DNA from: Paracoccaceae bacterium
Lineage (GTDB): Bacteria > Pseudomonadota > Alphaproteobacteria > Rhodobacterales > Rhodobacteraceae
Direction: 5' to 3'
NCBI GenBank assembly: GCA_902543185.1
Contig: CACBXB010000009.1
Coordinates: forward strand, 23,570-87,569
DNA: 64,000 nucleotides
A program made the translations under genes and the position numbers. Under the pieces are notes generated by a model. It worked only from the letters and a program-made list of their open reading frames with translations. It was not told where the DNA came from and did not search any database. Positions 53,388-62,971 of this stretch are shown one piece after another; the first letter of the stretch is position 1; every line of letters starts with the position of its first letter.

Positions 53388-54215
53388 ATGTCCAGAATCT
53401 CCACGACAACCGTTGGCACCATAAACGTAACTACACTGCGCGACGGCGAACGTACACTTCCACCCGAAGCTTTAAAAAATTTATCAGATGAAGACACTAG
53501 TAGAATTAACAGTGATGAAAATCAGTCTTTCACTTTTACAAATTTCAATGCCTGCGTGATCCAAAATGGAAAGCAAAATTTGCTTGTTGATACTGGTTGT
53601 GGAAACCTATTTGGGCCTACGTGTGGCTTCATTATCGAGGCTCTAGAAGAACTAGGTTTAGCTCCTGACGATATAACAGATATATTTATCACACATTTGC
53701 ACCCCGATCACATAGGCGGTTGTATTAATGAGGATGGTTCTGCTGTTTTTAGAAATGCAAACTTCAAGATAGTTGAGGAAGAACACAATTTTTGGACTTT
53801 AAAAGAATTTGGTTCAGATGAAATAAATGGAAGAGATTGGTCAAGTTTAGCAAAAAATGTTCTATCGGCCTATGATGCTCAGCTCGAAGTGTTAAAAAGT
53901 TATAAAGATATTATTAGCGGAGTTTCGACTGTACCACTTCCGGGACACACTCCAGGCCACGCAGGTTTTAGAGTCGACGACGGAAATCAAAGTATGTTTC
54001 ACATGGGCGACATAATTCATGTACCAAATCTTCAATTGAAAGACCCAAATATTTGTACTCTCTTTGATATAGATCCCGAAAGTGCACTTAAATCGAGAAA
54101 ATACGCACTCGACATGGCGTCTAATGATAATTTACTCTGCACCAGCGGTCATATGTTAGAGCCAAAATTTACTCATTTAGAGAAGCGCGGATCTAGTTAT
54201 TTTATGACAAGTTGA
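53388..54215 (+). CDS. Metallo-beta-lactamase-fold hydrolase
   Basis: 275 residues from ATG 53388 (AAGGATC upstream); 13 earlier codons are poorly supported. Metal motif HLHPDH at 103-108, with LPGHTPGHAG, MGDIIH and SGHMLEPK supplying later ligands. Lactonase/AHL-lactonase-like and quinoprotein-type relatives have this length; substrate unknown. It sits upstream of an MFS gene, possibly one unit with a 91-bp gap. Confidence 0.87.
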   Translation: MSRISTTTVGTINVTTLRDGERTLPPEALKNLSDEDTSRINSDENQSFTFTNFNACVIQNGKQNLLVDTGCGNLFGPTCGFIIEALEELGLAPDDITDIFITHLHPDHIGGCINEDGSAVFRNANFKIVEEEHNFWTLKEFGSDEINGRDWSSLAKNVLSAYDAQLEVLKSYKDIISGVSTVPLPGHTPGHAGFRVDDGNQSMFHMGDIIHVPNLQLKDPNICTLFDIDPESALKSRKYALDMASNDNLLCTSGHMLEPKFTHLEKRGSSYFMTS

Positions 54216-54306
54216 AGATATCAGGACATTGTACTATTTGCTTAGCTCTAAGATAAGTAAAAGCAATTTTTGTAAATTTAATTTTGAAGACTTAATCTGA
54301 GTTTTT

Positions 54307-55524
54307 ATGAAAGAGCACGATAGTTTATACTCTTGGTTCCGACTGCTTATTGCTCTTTTAGTAGCGACAGTAGGCAATATAGGTATGTGGGTGGTTGTCA
54401 TTATACTACCAGACATACAGCAAGAATTTACCATTGATCGGAGCACAGCATCTATTCCATTCGCCTTAACAATGGTTGGCTTCGCTATTGGTAACGGTGT
54501 GATGGGACGTATTGTTGACCACTATGGAATAACAAAAACAATTATTCTCGCAGCTATAATTAACACCGCTGGCTATATCGCAGCCATGCAAGTGAATAAC
54601 GTTTATTTACTTAGTGTTTTACAATTCTTTATTGGCTTTGGCACAGCCGCATCATTTGGTCCACTCATCGCAGATACTTCTCATTGGTTTTTAAAGAGAC
54701 GCGGCATAGCCGTTGCTCTTATAGCGAGCGGGAATTACTTTTCAGGGGCAATTTGGCCCCCCCTTTTTAACAGTGCCTTACAATCGGATGGCTGGAGAGA
54801 TGTATACGGCATACTGGCTTTAGCCACCATTTTTATAATGATCCCTTTATCTTTTTTACTTACTAAAAAAATCAGCGCCGAGACTTCTAGGGTGTCTGAT
54901 GCTGCCTCCGAGAGTAGAAGATCAAGCGTAAATATATCCCCCAGAATGCTTACAATTTTACTTTCGATCGCTGGCATCGGGTGTTGCGTTGCAATGTCTA
55001 TGCCTCAGGTTCATATCGTAGCGTTCTGTATTGACTTAGGGTACGGCCCAGCTGTGGGCGCTGAAATGTTGTCCTTAATGTTGATAGGAGGCATAGTTTC
55101 TCGCCTAATAAACGGCTTGCTGGCTGATAAATTAGGAGGGGTTTTTACCCTGTTAATTGGATCCACTCTTCAATGCATAGCACTTTTTCTGTATCTGCCT
55201 TTTGATGGATTGGTATCTCTTTACATTGTTTCAGCAGTTTTCGGATTATCACAGGGTGGTATCGTCCCAAGTTACGCTATAATTATACGTGAGTATTTAC
55301 CAGGCGCAGACGCTGGCACCCGCGTGGGCTTTGTCATGATGTGTACTATAATGGGTATGGCTATCGGCGGTTGGATGTCAGGATGGATTTACGATATTAC
55401 GGGCTCTTATGCAGCTGCTTTTTGGAATGGAATAATATGGAATTTCCTAAATATAGCTATCGTGCTATTTCTGATAAATCGTAATCGGAATTCAAATTTT
55501 AAAGGTGTACAACCAGCTGGTTAA
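54307..55524 (+). CDS. MFS transporter
   Basis: 405-residue 12-helix transporter. First helix after a short charged start (KEHDSLYSWF). The first cytoplasmic loop holds GRIVDHYGITKTI, the usual MFS G-x-x-x-D-x-x-G motif. GFVMMCTIMGMAIGGWMSGWIYDITGS lies in the second half. It looks like oxalate/formate or cyanate-type exchangers. Four bases overlap the convergent cyclase gene. Cargo unknown; the upstream hydrolase gene may be connected. Confidence 0.88.
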   Translation: MKEHDSLYSWFRLLIALLVATVGNIGMWVVVIILPDIQQEFTIDRSTASIPFALTMVGFAIGNGVMGRIVDHYGITKTIILAAIINTAGYIAAMQVNNVYLLSVLQFFIGFGTAASFGPLIADTSHWFLKRRGIAVALIASGNYFSGAIWPPLFNSALQSDGWRDVYGILALATIFIMIPLSFLLTKKISAETSRVSDAASESRRSSVNISPRMLTILLSIAGIGCCVAMSMPQVHIVAFCIDLGYGPAVGAEMLSLMLIGGIVSRLINGLLADKLGGVFTLLIGSTLQCIALFLYLPFDGLVSLYIVSAVFGLSQGGIVPSYAIIIREYLPGADAGTRVGFVMMCTIMGMAIGGWMSGWIYDITGSYAAAFWNGIIWNFLNIAIVLFLINRNRNSNFKGVQPAG

Positions 55525-57314
55525 GCAACTTCATTTAACGGCAAAATATGATCTAGAAAAACTTCTTTCATTTTGCTTTGAACCACAACATCGAATTTAC
55601 CCATTTCCTCGATTGCTTCTTCAATTTTTGCAAGATCTACGTTTCTTAAATCATCCATTAACCAAGAAAAACTTTCTAAGGATCCAGTGCTGCCAATCGC
55701 AAGCGCAGCTGAGTATATCAAAACCTTTTCCGACCGGTCTATCATACCAGATGCGATCTCCAAACCAACATCTGGACGGTCATCTAAGACACAACCAAAA
55801 ACTCCATCACTTTTTCGTTTATCACTATTCGTTTGACCTTGAGCAATAGGATCATATTCCAATGCCAGCAATGTTAAGTCACACCCCTCTTCCGTTTTGC
55901 CCGTTTTAAGCAACACTTCACCATATTGCTGAAGTATTCTTGGGTCATTTGGATTAACATCATATGCCTTCTTTCCGTGTTCCAATGCTGCTTTCATGTC
56001 ACCCATCATTGTGTTCACAGCGCACTGAAGGCGATGACATTCAAAATCGTTTGGATCAATACTGAGAGCACTAGACATCAAATTACTGAACTCTGGCATA
56101 ATTTCTTGCATCGGCTTATCGACATAACCTCTAACCATAGCTTGTCCTAAAGTACATGCTTTCCAAGCATAAGCTTGGGCGTTGTCAGGATCAGCTTCAA
56201 TAGCGGCATCAAACATCTTAAGTGCGTTAGCATTCGCTTCAGCAGTGAGTGTGTGATGGCCTTCTTTTCCCTTAAGGAGAAATTCGTAAGAGCTCATGTT
56301 TTCAGTCGGCTTTCGCTTTGCCCTACTTAGGCTAGCTAGCTCAATTTCACCTAAAATTTCTTTTATAACACTTCTGACAATTTCATCTTGAACTTCAAAA
56401 ATATCATCAAGAGTGCGGTCGAATTTTTTACTCCATAAAACTTCTTGAGTGTCTGCATCGACAAGAGAAACGGTTATTCGAACTCGAGGCCCAGCAGACC
56501 TGATTGAACCTTGAATGAGAAAATTTACACTAAATTGGGAAATAAATTGTTCTAAATTTTCTCCACTTTCAGAAAAATTCATACTGGACTGTCTTGATAC
56601 AACTGAAACCTGCCTCACCATTGATAGCTCAGTGAGTATATCTTCAAAAATCCCATCAATTAAAAATGCGCTATCTTCATTTGCGTTTAAATTCTTGAAC
56701 GGAAGAATTGAAACTATAGGTTTCTGTGCCTTTGTTTCACGCTGTGTCTGAGTAGGTTTTGGAGGAGCCCCCAAATTAGTTGTTTTTTCGGAACAAATCG
56801 AAAAGACTTCAAATTCATCTGATATATTTTTTAATTTTTTCTTTCCAGCTGCCTGAGAAATTGCTTCAATCCGTGAGACTACTTGTTCATTAATAGCTCG
56901 CGAAACTAAAATTTGTCCTGGCGAACATTGAGCTTCAAGCCGCGCCGCTATGTTTACACCATTCCCATAAACATTATCATTTTCTAAGATTACTTCATCA
57001 CAATGTACACCGACCCTCCAGAGCAATGGTTTATCGCCATTTTCTTCATTAAGTGTTTCGTTTCTTTCGTAAATTCTGTCTTGAAAACTTATCGCGCAAT
57101 TTACTGTTTCTACTGGACTACTAAACTCGGCCAAAACAGAATCTCCAGCCGTATGGAAAATTCTACCGCCGTGTTTCTCGATATATTGATCAATGATTGC
57201 TCTACAACCATTTAAACTTGAGAGAGTTCCTTCCTCGTTTTCAGCCATATGTTTGCTAAACGAAACACAATCTGTTGCTAAAATTGTTGCGAATTTTCTT
57301 TTAACTTCAGACAT
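55521..57314 (-). CDS. Class III adenylate/guanylate cyclase with TPR domain
   Basis: 597-residue soluble signalling protein. Cyclase domain (about 1-180): metal Asp15 in ILATDCVSFS, Asp58 in HTAGDSVLAEF, substrate and transition-state segment GNGVNIAARLEAQ. Next is a TolB/FlgO-like alpha/beta domain (about 200-330: SILPFKNLNANEDSAFLIDG, VNFLIQGSIRSAGPRVRI). The C-terminal part (330-597) is TPR-like (KMFDAAIEADPDNAQAYAWKA, HGKKAYDVNPNDPRILQQYGEV). Rhizobial and roseobacter cyclases have this layout. No membrane helix, so it is cytoplasmic; the input signal is unknown. Confidence 0.9.
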   Translation of the reverse strand: MSEVKRKFATILATDCVSFSKHMAENEEGTLSSLNGCRAIIDQYIEKHGGRIFHTAGDSVLAEFSSPVETVNCAISFQDRIYERNETLNEENGDKPLLWRVGVHCDEVILENDNVYGNGVNIAARLEAQCSPGQILVSRAINEQVVSRIEAISQAAGKKKLKNISDEFEVFSICSEKTTNLGAPPKPTQTQRETKAQKPIVSILPFKNLNANEDSAFLIDGIFEDILTELSMVRQVSVVSRQSSMNFSESGENLEQFISQFSVNFLIQGSIRSAGPRVRITVSLVDADTQEVLWSKKFDRTLDDIFEVQDEIVRSVIKEILGEIELASLSRAKRKPTENMSSYEFLLKGKEGHHTLTAEANANALKMFDAAIEADPDNAQAYAWKACTLGQAMVRGYVDKPMQEIMPEFSNLMSSALSIDPNDFECHRLQCAVNTMMGDMKAALEHGKKAYDVNPNDPRILQQYGEVLLKTGKTEEGCDLTLLALEYDPIAQGQTNSDKRKSDGVFGCVLDDRPDVGLEIASGMIDRSEKVLIYSAALAIGSTGSLESFSWLMDDLRNVDLAKIEEAIEEMGKFDVVVQSKMKEVFLDHILPLNEVA

Positions 57315-57472
57315 TAGTCCTCTCCCAAAATCTATCTAAATTTATAGATACGTCGCGTAAATATTAAAAATTTTTCTAAGTATTTTTGCAAAAATTTGTA
57401 ACACTAGATTGAGCTAGAATAAATTCAAAGCAAGTGAAAATTCAACAGGAAATCATTAATTAGGAGAAAAAA

Positions 57473-57763
57473 ATGTCAGTAATTGTAGTTGCAGAATTTC
57501 CAATGACCGAACAAGGAGCACAGGATTTCATAGCTTGGAGTAAAAGTGACGATGGTTATGTCATCACACGACAACATAAGGGATTTGAAGATATTCGAAC
57601 ATTTTTAGCTGAAGACAAAAAAACCGTATACTTATATGAAAAATGGGAGAGCAAAGAAGATCATCAAGCTTATTTAAAATTTAGGGTGGAAGATGGTTTG
57701 ATGGACTTTTTAAATCCTCGACTAAATGGCGACTTTAAGGTTACTTACTTTTCCGAAGAATAA
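57473..57763 (+). CDS. ABM-like small protein (putative quinol monooxygenase fold)
   Basis: 96 residues of the dimeric alpha/beta barrel group: VIVVAEFPMTEQGAQDFIAW, GFEDIRTFLAEDKKTVYLYEKW and KEDHQAYLKFRVEDG. YgiN/HmoA relatives act on quinols or heme; a defined activity is not shown. Good AGGAGAAAAAAATG ribosome site. It lies just upstream of the TRAP genes. Confidence 0.75.
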   Translation: MSVIVVAEFPMTEQGAQDFIAWSKSDDGYVITRQHKGFEDIRTFLAEDKKTVYLYEKWESKEDHQAYLKFRVEDGLMDFLNPRLNGDFKVTYFSEE

Positions 57764-57851
57764 TTTTTTATTTTACTGAGTTCCTGTGCATTTTTTACTT
57801 GCTTTAGTTTGCTTGTTGAATTTGGATTGTGCGAGGACAAGGGAGGAAATA

Positions 57852-58844
57852 ATGAAATCATTAATTAAACTTTGGATAATATCCGCAGTGTCTTTGTGTA
57901 TAGCACTGCCAGCATGGAGTGCGGACGTTACAATGCGGATATCGCTTCAGCTGCCACTTAAAAGCCACTTAGGGCAAAATCTACTCCTTTTTAAAGAGGA
58001 GGTAGAAAGTAAATCTGGAGGCAGTATTGCCGTAGAGATCTATGACTCTGCTCAGTTATATAAGGATAAAGAAGTACCAGCAGCTGTAGGCTCGGGTTCA
58101 ATTGAAGCGGGAGTAGCTTCATTAACGAGATACGTGGGAGATATCCCGGCTGTTGATATTTTTTATCAACCTTTTCTTTTTGATACAGAAGCTAAGGTAA
58201 GAAAAGCTGTAGCAAAAGACTCAGAAATTCGTGGCCCTATCGATGAAGCCATAAAGGATACAGGCTCGACTGTATTGTGGTGGCAAGCATACGGCGGCGC
58301 GATAATGCTATCTAATGGAGGGGCAATTAAAAACCCAGGTGATATGAAAGGCAAAAAAGTACGTGTTTTTGGTAAAACCCTGGGCCAATTTGTTGAAGCA
58401 ACCGGCGGTGCTCCAACCTTAATCTCTGGCTCTGAGCAGTACCTAGCTTATCAACGAGGAACAGTAGATGTGGGTATGACAGGTGTTTCCGGCGTAAAAT
58501 CACGAAAATTATATGAGGTTATGGATACAATTACAGTTACTAACCATGCTGATATTGAATTTATCGTGGTAGCAAACACAGATTGGTGGAACAGTTTGAG
58601 CAACGACCAGCGAAGCATTATAAGTGGTGCCGCATCAATGGCTGAAACATCAGTTCGGGATAAAATGGCCAGTATAGAAGCAGAGGCATACGATATTGCT
58701 AAAAGCAATGGTATGAATATCGTCGTACCTTCTGCCAGTGATATAGCTGCCTTCAAAGCAGCATCAGGCTCTGTTTATGATGCTTATAAAGAAAAAGCAG
58801 GAGCCCTTGGCGCCCAATTGCTTGAAGCAGCTTCAAACTATTAA
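57852..58844 (+). CDS. dctP: TRAP transporter substrate-binding protein (DctP family)
   Basis: Periplasmic receptor of a TRAP importer, 330 residues from ATG 57852, preceded by GGAGG. A 22-codon upstream extension has no ribosome site. Signal peptide to about residue 24 (PAWSA-DVT). Family segments: LKSHLGQNLLLFKEEVESKSGGSIAVEIYDSAQL-like start, GKKVRVFGKTLGQFVEATGG and YQRGTVDVGMTGVSG with the Arg-type carboxylate site. Likely cargo is an organic acid. An intrinsic terminator or attenuator follows at once. Confidence 0.9.
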   Translation: MKSLIKLWIISAVSLCIALPAWSADVTMRISLQLPLKSHLGQNLLLFKEEVESKSGGSIAVEIYDSAQLYKDKEVPAAVGSGSIEAGVASLTRYVGDIPAVDIFYQPFLFDTEAKVRKAVAKDSEIRGPIDEAIKDTGSTVLWWQAYGGAIMLSNGGAIKNPGDMKGKKVRVFGKTLGQFVEATGGAPTLISGSEQYLAYQRGTVDVGMTGVSGVKSRKLYEVMDTITVTNHADIEFIVVANTDWWNSLSNDQRSIISGAASMAETSVRDKMASIEAEAYDIAKSNGMNIVVPSASDIAAFKAASGSVYDAYKEKAGALGAQLLEAASNY

Positions 58845-58854
58845 TCTAAAAATT

Positions 58855-58882
58855 AAAACCACCCAAATTAGGGTGGTTTTTT
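58855..58882 (+). terminator. Attenuator/terminator inside the TRAP operon
   Basis: AAAACCACCC (58855-58864) and GGGTGGTTTT (58871-58880) are perfect 10-bp arms around a 6-base loop, followed by TTTTTTC. It lies between the binding-protein and membrane-subunit genes. Partial readthrough would give more receptor than channel. Confidence 0.85.
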
Positions 58883-58900
58883 CAATCAGGACAGAAGATA

Positions 58901-59407
58901 ATGCAATTGTTTGTTAAATACTTTGAGGGTTTAACACTTAAACTGGCTTGGCTCGCTGCTTGGTTATTTGTTTTATCTGGCATCATGCTGAGTTACGAAG
59001 TTGTTGCACGGTACTTTTTTTTAGCACCAACAAAATGGGCCGCGGAGCTAAGTCAACTTTGTTTAATCTACGGCACACTTCTTTCTCTTTGTTGGCTATT
59101 GCAAAACCGAAAACATATTCAAATTAATGCTGTTGTCGGACTTATGAACAATAGGCTCCAAAAAATTACAGGTATTGCTACGATGTGTGTTCTAGTATGG
59201 TTCTGCACATATGTTGCTATTTTTGGTTCACAGATTTTTTATGACTCGTTTGAAAGAGGTCGAACAACAGGAAGCCTTCTTGATTTGCCATCATGGATTG
59301 CTGAGTTACCTGTACCCACTTTATTTGCAATGCTAGCAATTCAAGCCATAATTGAGATTTGGAAACTTTTTACCGATCAGGTTATTCCTGAGGGAGAAAC
59401 TCAATGA
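58901..59407 (+). CDS. dctQ: TRAP transporter small permease (DctQ family)
   Basis: Four-helix subunit, 168 residues: WLAAWLFVLSGIMLSYEVVARYFF at the start, LLSLCWLLQNRKHIQINAVVGL, then later hydrophobic helices. AGGACAGAAG precedes the ATG. It overlaps the large permease gene by 4 bp (ATGA), so they are translated together. Confidence 0.9.
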   Translation: MQLFVKYFEGLTLKLAWLAAWLFVLSGIMLSYEVVARYFFLAPTKWAAELSQLCLIYGTLLSLCWLLQNRKHIQINAVVGLMNNRLQKITGIATMCVLVWFCTYVAIFGSQIFYDSFERGRTTGSLLDLPSWIAELPVPTLFAMLAIQAIIEIWKLFTDQVIPEGETQ

Positions 59408-60678
59408 AACTTATTGTGATATTGGGAATAATGTTCGCATTGTTATTAGCCAGTCTGCCAGTAGCATTTTCACTTGGAAGTTTAGGTTTGGGCATGCTTT
59501 TGGGAGGAGGATTCTCTCCTTTGATGGCACCACAGGCAATTTTATCGACTTTGGATGGTTTTATTTTACTTGCCGTTCCGCTGTTTCTTTTGATGAGTAA
59601 TATCCTTTTGTACGGAGGCTGTGGCCGGGATTTATATGCCGCAGTACAAGCCTGGGTGGGACACTGGCCAGGGGGTTTGGCCATAGCAACAATTATCTCA
59701 TGTGGAATTTTCGCTGCAATCTCAGGTGTTTCTGTAGCCACTGCTGCCACAATTGGCGTTGTCGCAATTCCAGAAATGATTGAACGCGGTTACAATAAAA
59801 AATTTGTTTATGGCCTATTGGCTGCGGGGGGCACCCTAGGAATTCTCATCCCACCTAGCTTACCTATGATAGTTTACGGATTTATAACTGAAGAGAGTGT
59901 AATCTCACTTTTCTTGGCTGGTATTGGTCCTGGGCTTTTCCTCATCGCACTTTTCATAATTTATTCCATAATCTATGCTCATTTATTTGGAGGTTATACT
60001 CCAAGCAAAAAAGCACCTTGGGATGTAAGAATTAAAACCTCTATTAAAGTAGCTCCAACCATTGCCTTGGCTGCACTGATACTGGGTGGCATCTATACAG
60101 GTATATTCACTCCAACTGAGGCAGCAGCTGTTGGGTTTTCACTAGCTATAATTTTAACCGTTGTTTTAATGAGATCGTTATCATTCAAAGATTTTAAACG
60201 TGCTGTTTTCGAGGCTATGATTACGACTGCTGCGATTTTAATTATAATAGCCGGTGCAAAAATATTTGGAAAAGCAATTACATTATATAGAATACCGCAG
60301 GATATATCATTTTTGATACAAACTTACGTCGATAGCAAAATGCTTTTCGTGATAGTTGTTTGCGTCGTTTTAGTCGCAATGGGACTTGTTTTTGAAACAC
60401 TATCAATGGTTTTAATTATGGTGCCAGTTTTGCTTCCAGCTGCAATGGGTATGGGGATTGATCCTATATGGTTTGGTATATTTATGGTGGTCATGGTAGA
60501 ATGCGCTCTGATCACTCCTCCCGTGGGGCTAAACCTTTATGTAATTCAGTCTGTTTCAGGGGCTAAATTAGGCGATGTAGCAAAAGGTGTTTTACCTTTT
60601 TTATATTTAATGATTTTTACCGTAGCAGTTATGTATGTCTGGACAGATCTAGTAATGTATATACCCTTTAAACTCTAA
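59404..60678 (+). CDS. dctM: TRAP transporter large permease (DctM family)
   Basis: Main ion-coupled channel subunit, 424 residues with about 11 helices. Family markers: VALLLASLPVAFSLGSLGLGMLLGGG-type first helix, LLMSNILLYGGCGRDLY, SGVSVATAATIGVVAIPEM and ITPPVGLNLYVIQSVSGAKLGDVA near the end. Start ATG overlaps dctQ. The class probably imports a C4-type or other small carboxylate by Na+ coupling. Confidence 0.92.
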   Translation: MKLIVILGIMFALLLASLPVAFSLGSLGLGMLLGGGFSPLMAPQAILSTLDGFILLAVPLFLLMSNILLYGGCGRDLYAAVQAWVGHWPGGLAIATIISCGIFAAISGVSVATAATIGVVAIPEMIERGYNKKFVYGLLAAGGTLGILIPPSLPMIVYGFITEESVISLFLAGIGPGLFLIALFIIYSIIYAHLFGGYTPSKKAPWDVRIKTSIKVAPTIALAALILGGIYTGIFTPTEAAAVGFSLAIILTVVLMRSLSFKDFKRAVFEAMITTAAILIIIAGAKIFGKAITLYRIPQDISFLIQTYVDSKMLFVIVVCVVLVAMGLVFETLSMVLIMVPVLLPAAMGMGIDPIWFGIFMVVMVECALITPPVGLNLYVIQSVSGAKLGDVAKGVLPFLYLMIFTVAVMYVWTDLVMYIPFKL

Positions 60679-60688
60679 GCTTATAAAT

Positions 60689-60856
60689 ATGCCTTTCTCT
60701 CATTCAACAGCATCAAAACTTAGAGACCTTATAAATAAGGGAAGTTTCTTGCCAATACTGTGTAGCTTTGAAGAATTGAATGATCTGATTGGGTTTGAAC
60801 GCTATTATGAAAATGCCGCCAAATACAAAAATTCACAAAGGGATGGCCATCATTAG
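60689..60856 (+). CDS. Putative 55-residue protein overlapping the next gene
   Basis: Frame of 55 codons from ATG 60689, hydrophilic, with SKLRDLINKGSFLPILCSF and ELNDLIGFERYYENAAKY, which looks like real protein but has no ribosome site. It overlaps the following frame by 14 bases if that starts at 60843. It is too short to be sure; a chance frame is possible. Confidence 0.35.
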   Translation: MPFSHSTASKLRDLINKGSFLPILCSFEELNDLIGFERYYENAAKYKNSQRDGHH

Positions 60857-61088
60857 CAAAGAAAAATCCAAAATTGGTAAAGCGATTATATCATTTAACG
60901 ATGAAACCGGTTTTCAATGTATCGATATAATTATGATCAGTTCTACAGTTTTTACATTTAAAACTTTCCGCCGTGATCCTGAAGACCAAACTGGTTGGTT
61001 TCCAAGCGGCGTAGTGGGAGACCTTTATTCCTCACAAAATGAGGCCATATTAGCAGCCGAAGCCGCGGTAGATTGGTTTAAGGCTTAG
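60843..61088 (+). CDS. Small conserved-looking protein of unknown function
   Basis: 81 residues from ATG 60843; the open frame extends to a TTG at 60789 but without a ribosome site. Contains ETGFQCIDIIMISSTVFTFKTF, QTGWFPSGVVGDLYSS and AAEAAVDWFKA. The stop overlaps the convergent adenine deaminase stop by 11 bases. Function unknown. Confidence 0.6.
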   Translation: MAIISKEKSKIGKAIISFNDETGFQCIDIIMISSTVFTFKTFRRDPEDQTGWFPSGVVGDLYSSQNEAILAAEAAVDWFKA

Positions 61089-62874
61089 AGCTAATAACTT
61101 CTGTTAGTTCAAACCGATTCACATCAACTAAGCCTAAATCGGAAATTCGAAGCTCAGGTATCACTACCAAAGCAAGCAAAGTATGCTGCATATAGGCGTT
61201 ATTTAGATTACAGCCACAATCAGTCATGGCTTGAACAATATCCTGAGTTTTTACCGCAACTTCAGAGGCCTTACTATCGGACATTAATCCAGCAATGGGC
61301 AATTCAACCAGTGCAACTTCAGAGCCATCTTTCCATAAAGTAACACCACCTCCAACTTCACCTAGTCTATTGGCAGCGGAGGCCATCATCTCCTGATTAG
61401 TCCCAACGACAATCATGTGATGGCTATCGTGGGCAACTGAAGACGCAATAGCCATAGAACCAGTATAACCAAAACCTGATACAAACCCGTTTACTACCGC
61501 GCCAGTTCCACGGTGCCTTTCAACTAATGAAAGATAGCAGACATCCCCTTCTACTTGAACTTTCCCCTGTTTCACCGGCAAATCAAACTCCAGGGCCTTA
61601 GTTGGAGCCTGGTTTTCGATAACTCCGATAACTTTAGCTTTTATTGAGGATAAACCCATAGGTGCGGATATCACAAAATCCTGGAGTTCAAGTTTCTTAC
61701 CTAAATTTACGGTTTCTCGCACAGTTTGAGGCCATTCGTAATGCGGACATTTGGTGAGTAATTTTCCATTTTCAGCCACACGTTCTCCTCTGGCAAATAC
61801 AACATCAATAGGGAGATTATCGATGCTTGACGTGACAATAAAATCTGCTCTACGTCCTGGCGTTATACTACCCAATTCTCTTTCCATTCCAAAATGACAA
61901 GCTGTATTAATCGTAGCCATTTGGATCGCAATTAGCGGGTCACAACCACAATCTATGGCATGTCGAACGACGCGGTTCATGTGGCCATCATTAACCAAAG
62001 TTCCCGAATGACAATCATCTGTACACAATATGAAGTTGCGGTGGTCCAATCCCTTTTCAGTAACGGCTGTAATTTGGCTTTCAACATCATACCAAGCGCT
62101 TCCAAGACGCATCATAGAGCGCATACCTTGCCTAACACGCGCAATCGCATCATCTTCAGCTACGCCTTCATGATCGTCAGATGCACCACCTGCAACATAT
62201 GCATGGAATGGTGTTCCCCTATCTGGAGAAGCATAATGCCCTCCAACTGTTTTATTAGCATTCATTGTTTCTGCCATTTCAGATAGCATTTTGGGGTCGC
62301 TATTTATTACTCCTGGATAATTCATCATTTCTCCCAGCCCAACTATCCCCGGCCATTTCATTGCTTCAGCCACCTCTTCTGGCCCAATTTCAAATCCAGT
62401 CGTTTCAAGGCCGGGAGCAGAGGGGGCACAAGATGGCATTTGAGTGAATATATTAATTGGCTGCATCATAGCTTCATCATGCATCATCTTTACACCACTC
62501 AAGCCAAGTACATTAGCAATCTCATGAGGATCAGTGAACATGGTGGTAGTTCCGTGTGGAATGACCGCTGCTGCAAATTCAGCAGGAGTTAACATCCCAC
62601 TTTCTATGTGCATGTGACCATCACACAGCCCAGGTATTATAAATTTTCCACCTGCATCAAAAATAGTGGTATCCGGCCCTACACAATGACTGGCAGCTGG
62701 TCCTACGTAGGCAAACCTGCCTTTTACGACAGCCATCTCCCAACCATCGAGTATTTCTCTTGAATTAACGTTTACTAGCCGGCAATTTTGAACAACTAAT
62801 TCAGCCTGGTCTCTACCCGCTGCAACAGCAATTAACTGCGATGCACTTGTTTGCCATGTATTAATAATATGCAT
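61078..62874 (-). CDS. ade: Adenine deaminase
   Basis: Converts adenine to hypoxanthine and ammonia. 598 residues. Metal site and active-site segments: PGLCDGHMHIESGMLTPAEF, HGTTTMFTDPHEIANVLG, VGLGEMMNYPGVI, GGHYASPDRGTP, and DDCHSGTLVNDGH in the binuclear centre. Length and layout match Ade of B. subtilis type rather than AMP deaminase. It overlaps the small convergent gene by 11 bp. Confidence 0.94.
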   Translation of the reverse strand: MHIINTWQTSASQLIAVAAGRDQAELVVQNCRLVNVNSREILDGWEMAVVKGRFAYVGPAASHCVGPDTTIFDAGGKFIIPGLCDGHMHIESGMLTPAEFAAAVIPHGTTTMFTDPHEIANVLGLSGVKMMHDEAMMQPINIFTQMPSCAPSAPGLETTGFEIGPEEVAEAMKWPGIVGLGEMMNYPGVINSDPKMLSEMAETMNANKTVGGHYASPDRGTPFHAYVAGGASDDHEGVAEDDAIARVRQGMRSMMRLGSAWYDVESQITAVTEKGLDHRNFILCTDDCHSGTLVNDGHMNRVVRHAIDCGCDPLIAIQMATINTACHFGMERELGSITPGRRADFIVTSSIDNLPIDVVFARGERVAENGKLLTKCPHYEWPQTVRETVNLGKKLELQDFVISAPMGLSSIKAKVIGVIENQAPTKALEFDLPVKQGKVQVEGDVCYLSLVERHRGTGAVVNGFVSGFGYTGSMAIASSVAHDSHHMIVVGTNQEMMASAANRLGEVGGGVTLWKDGSEVALVELPIAGLMSDSKASEVAVKTQDIVQAMTDCGCNLNNAYMQHTLLALVVIPELRISDLGLVDVNRFELTEVISSKP

Positions 62875-62971
62875 TAACGCCTTCGAAAGACTTAAAACTA
62901 CAGTTGATAATTCTTAAATTTGTTACTTTACTGTATATCAGATTACGACAAAAAAGAATTTGTATTTGGAT

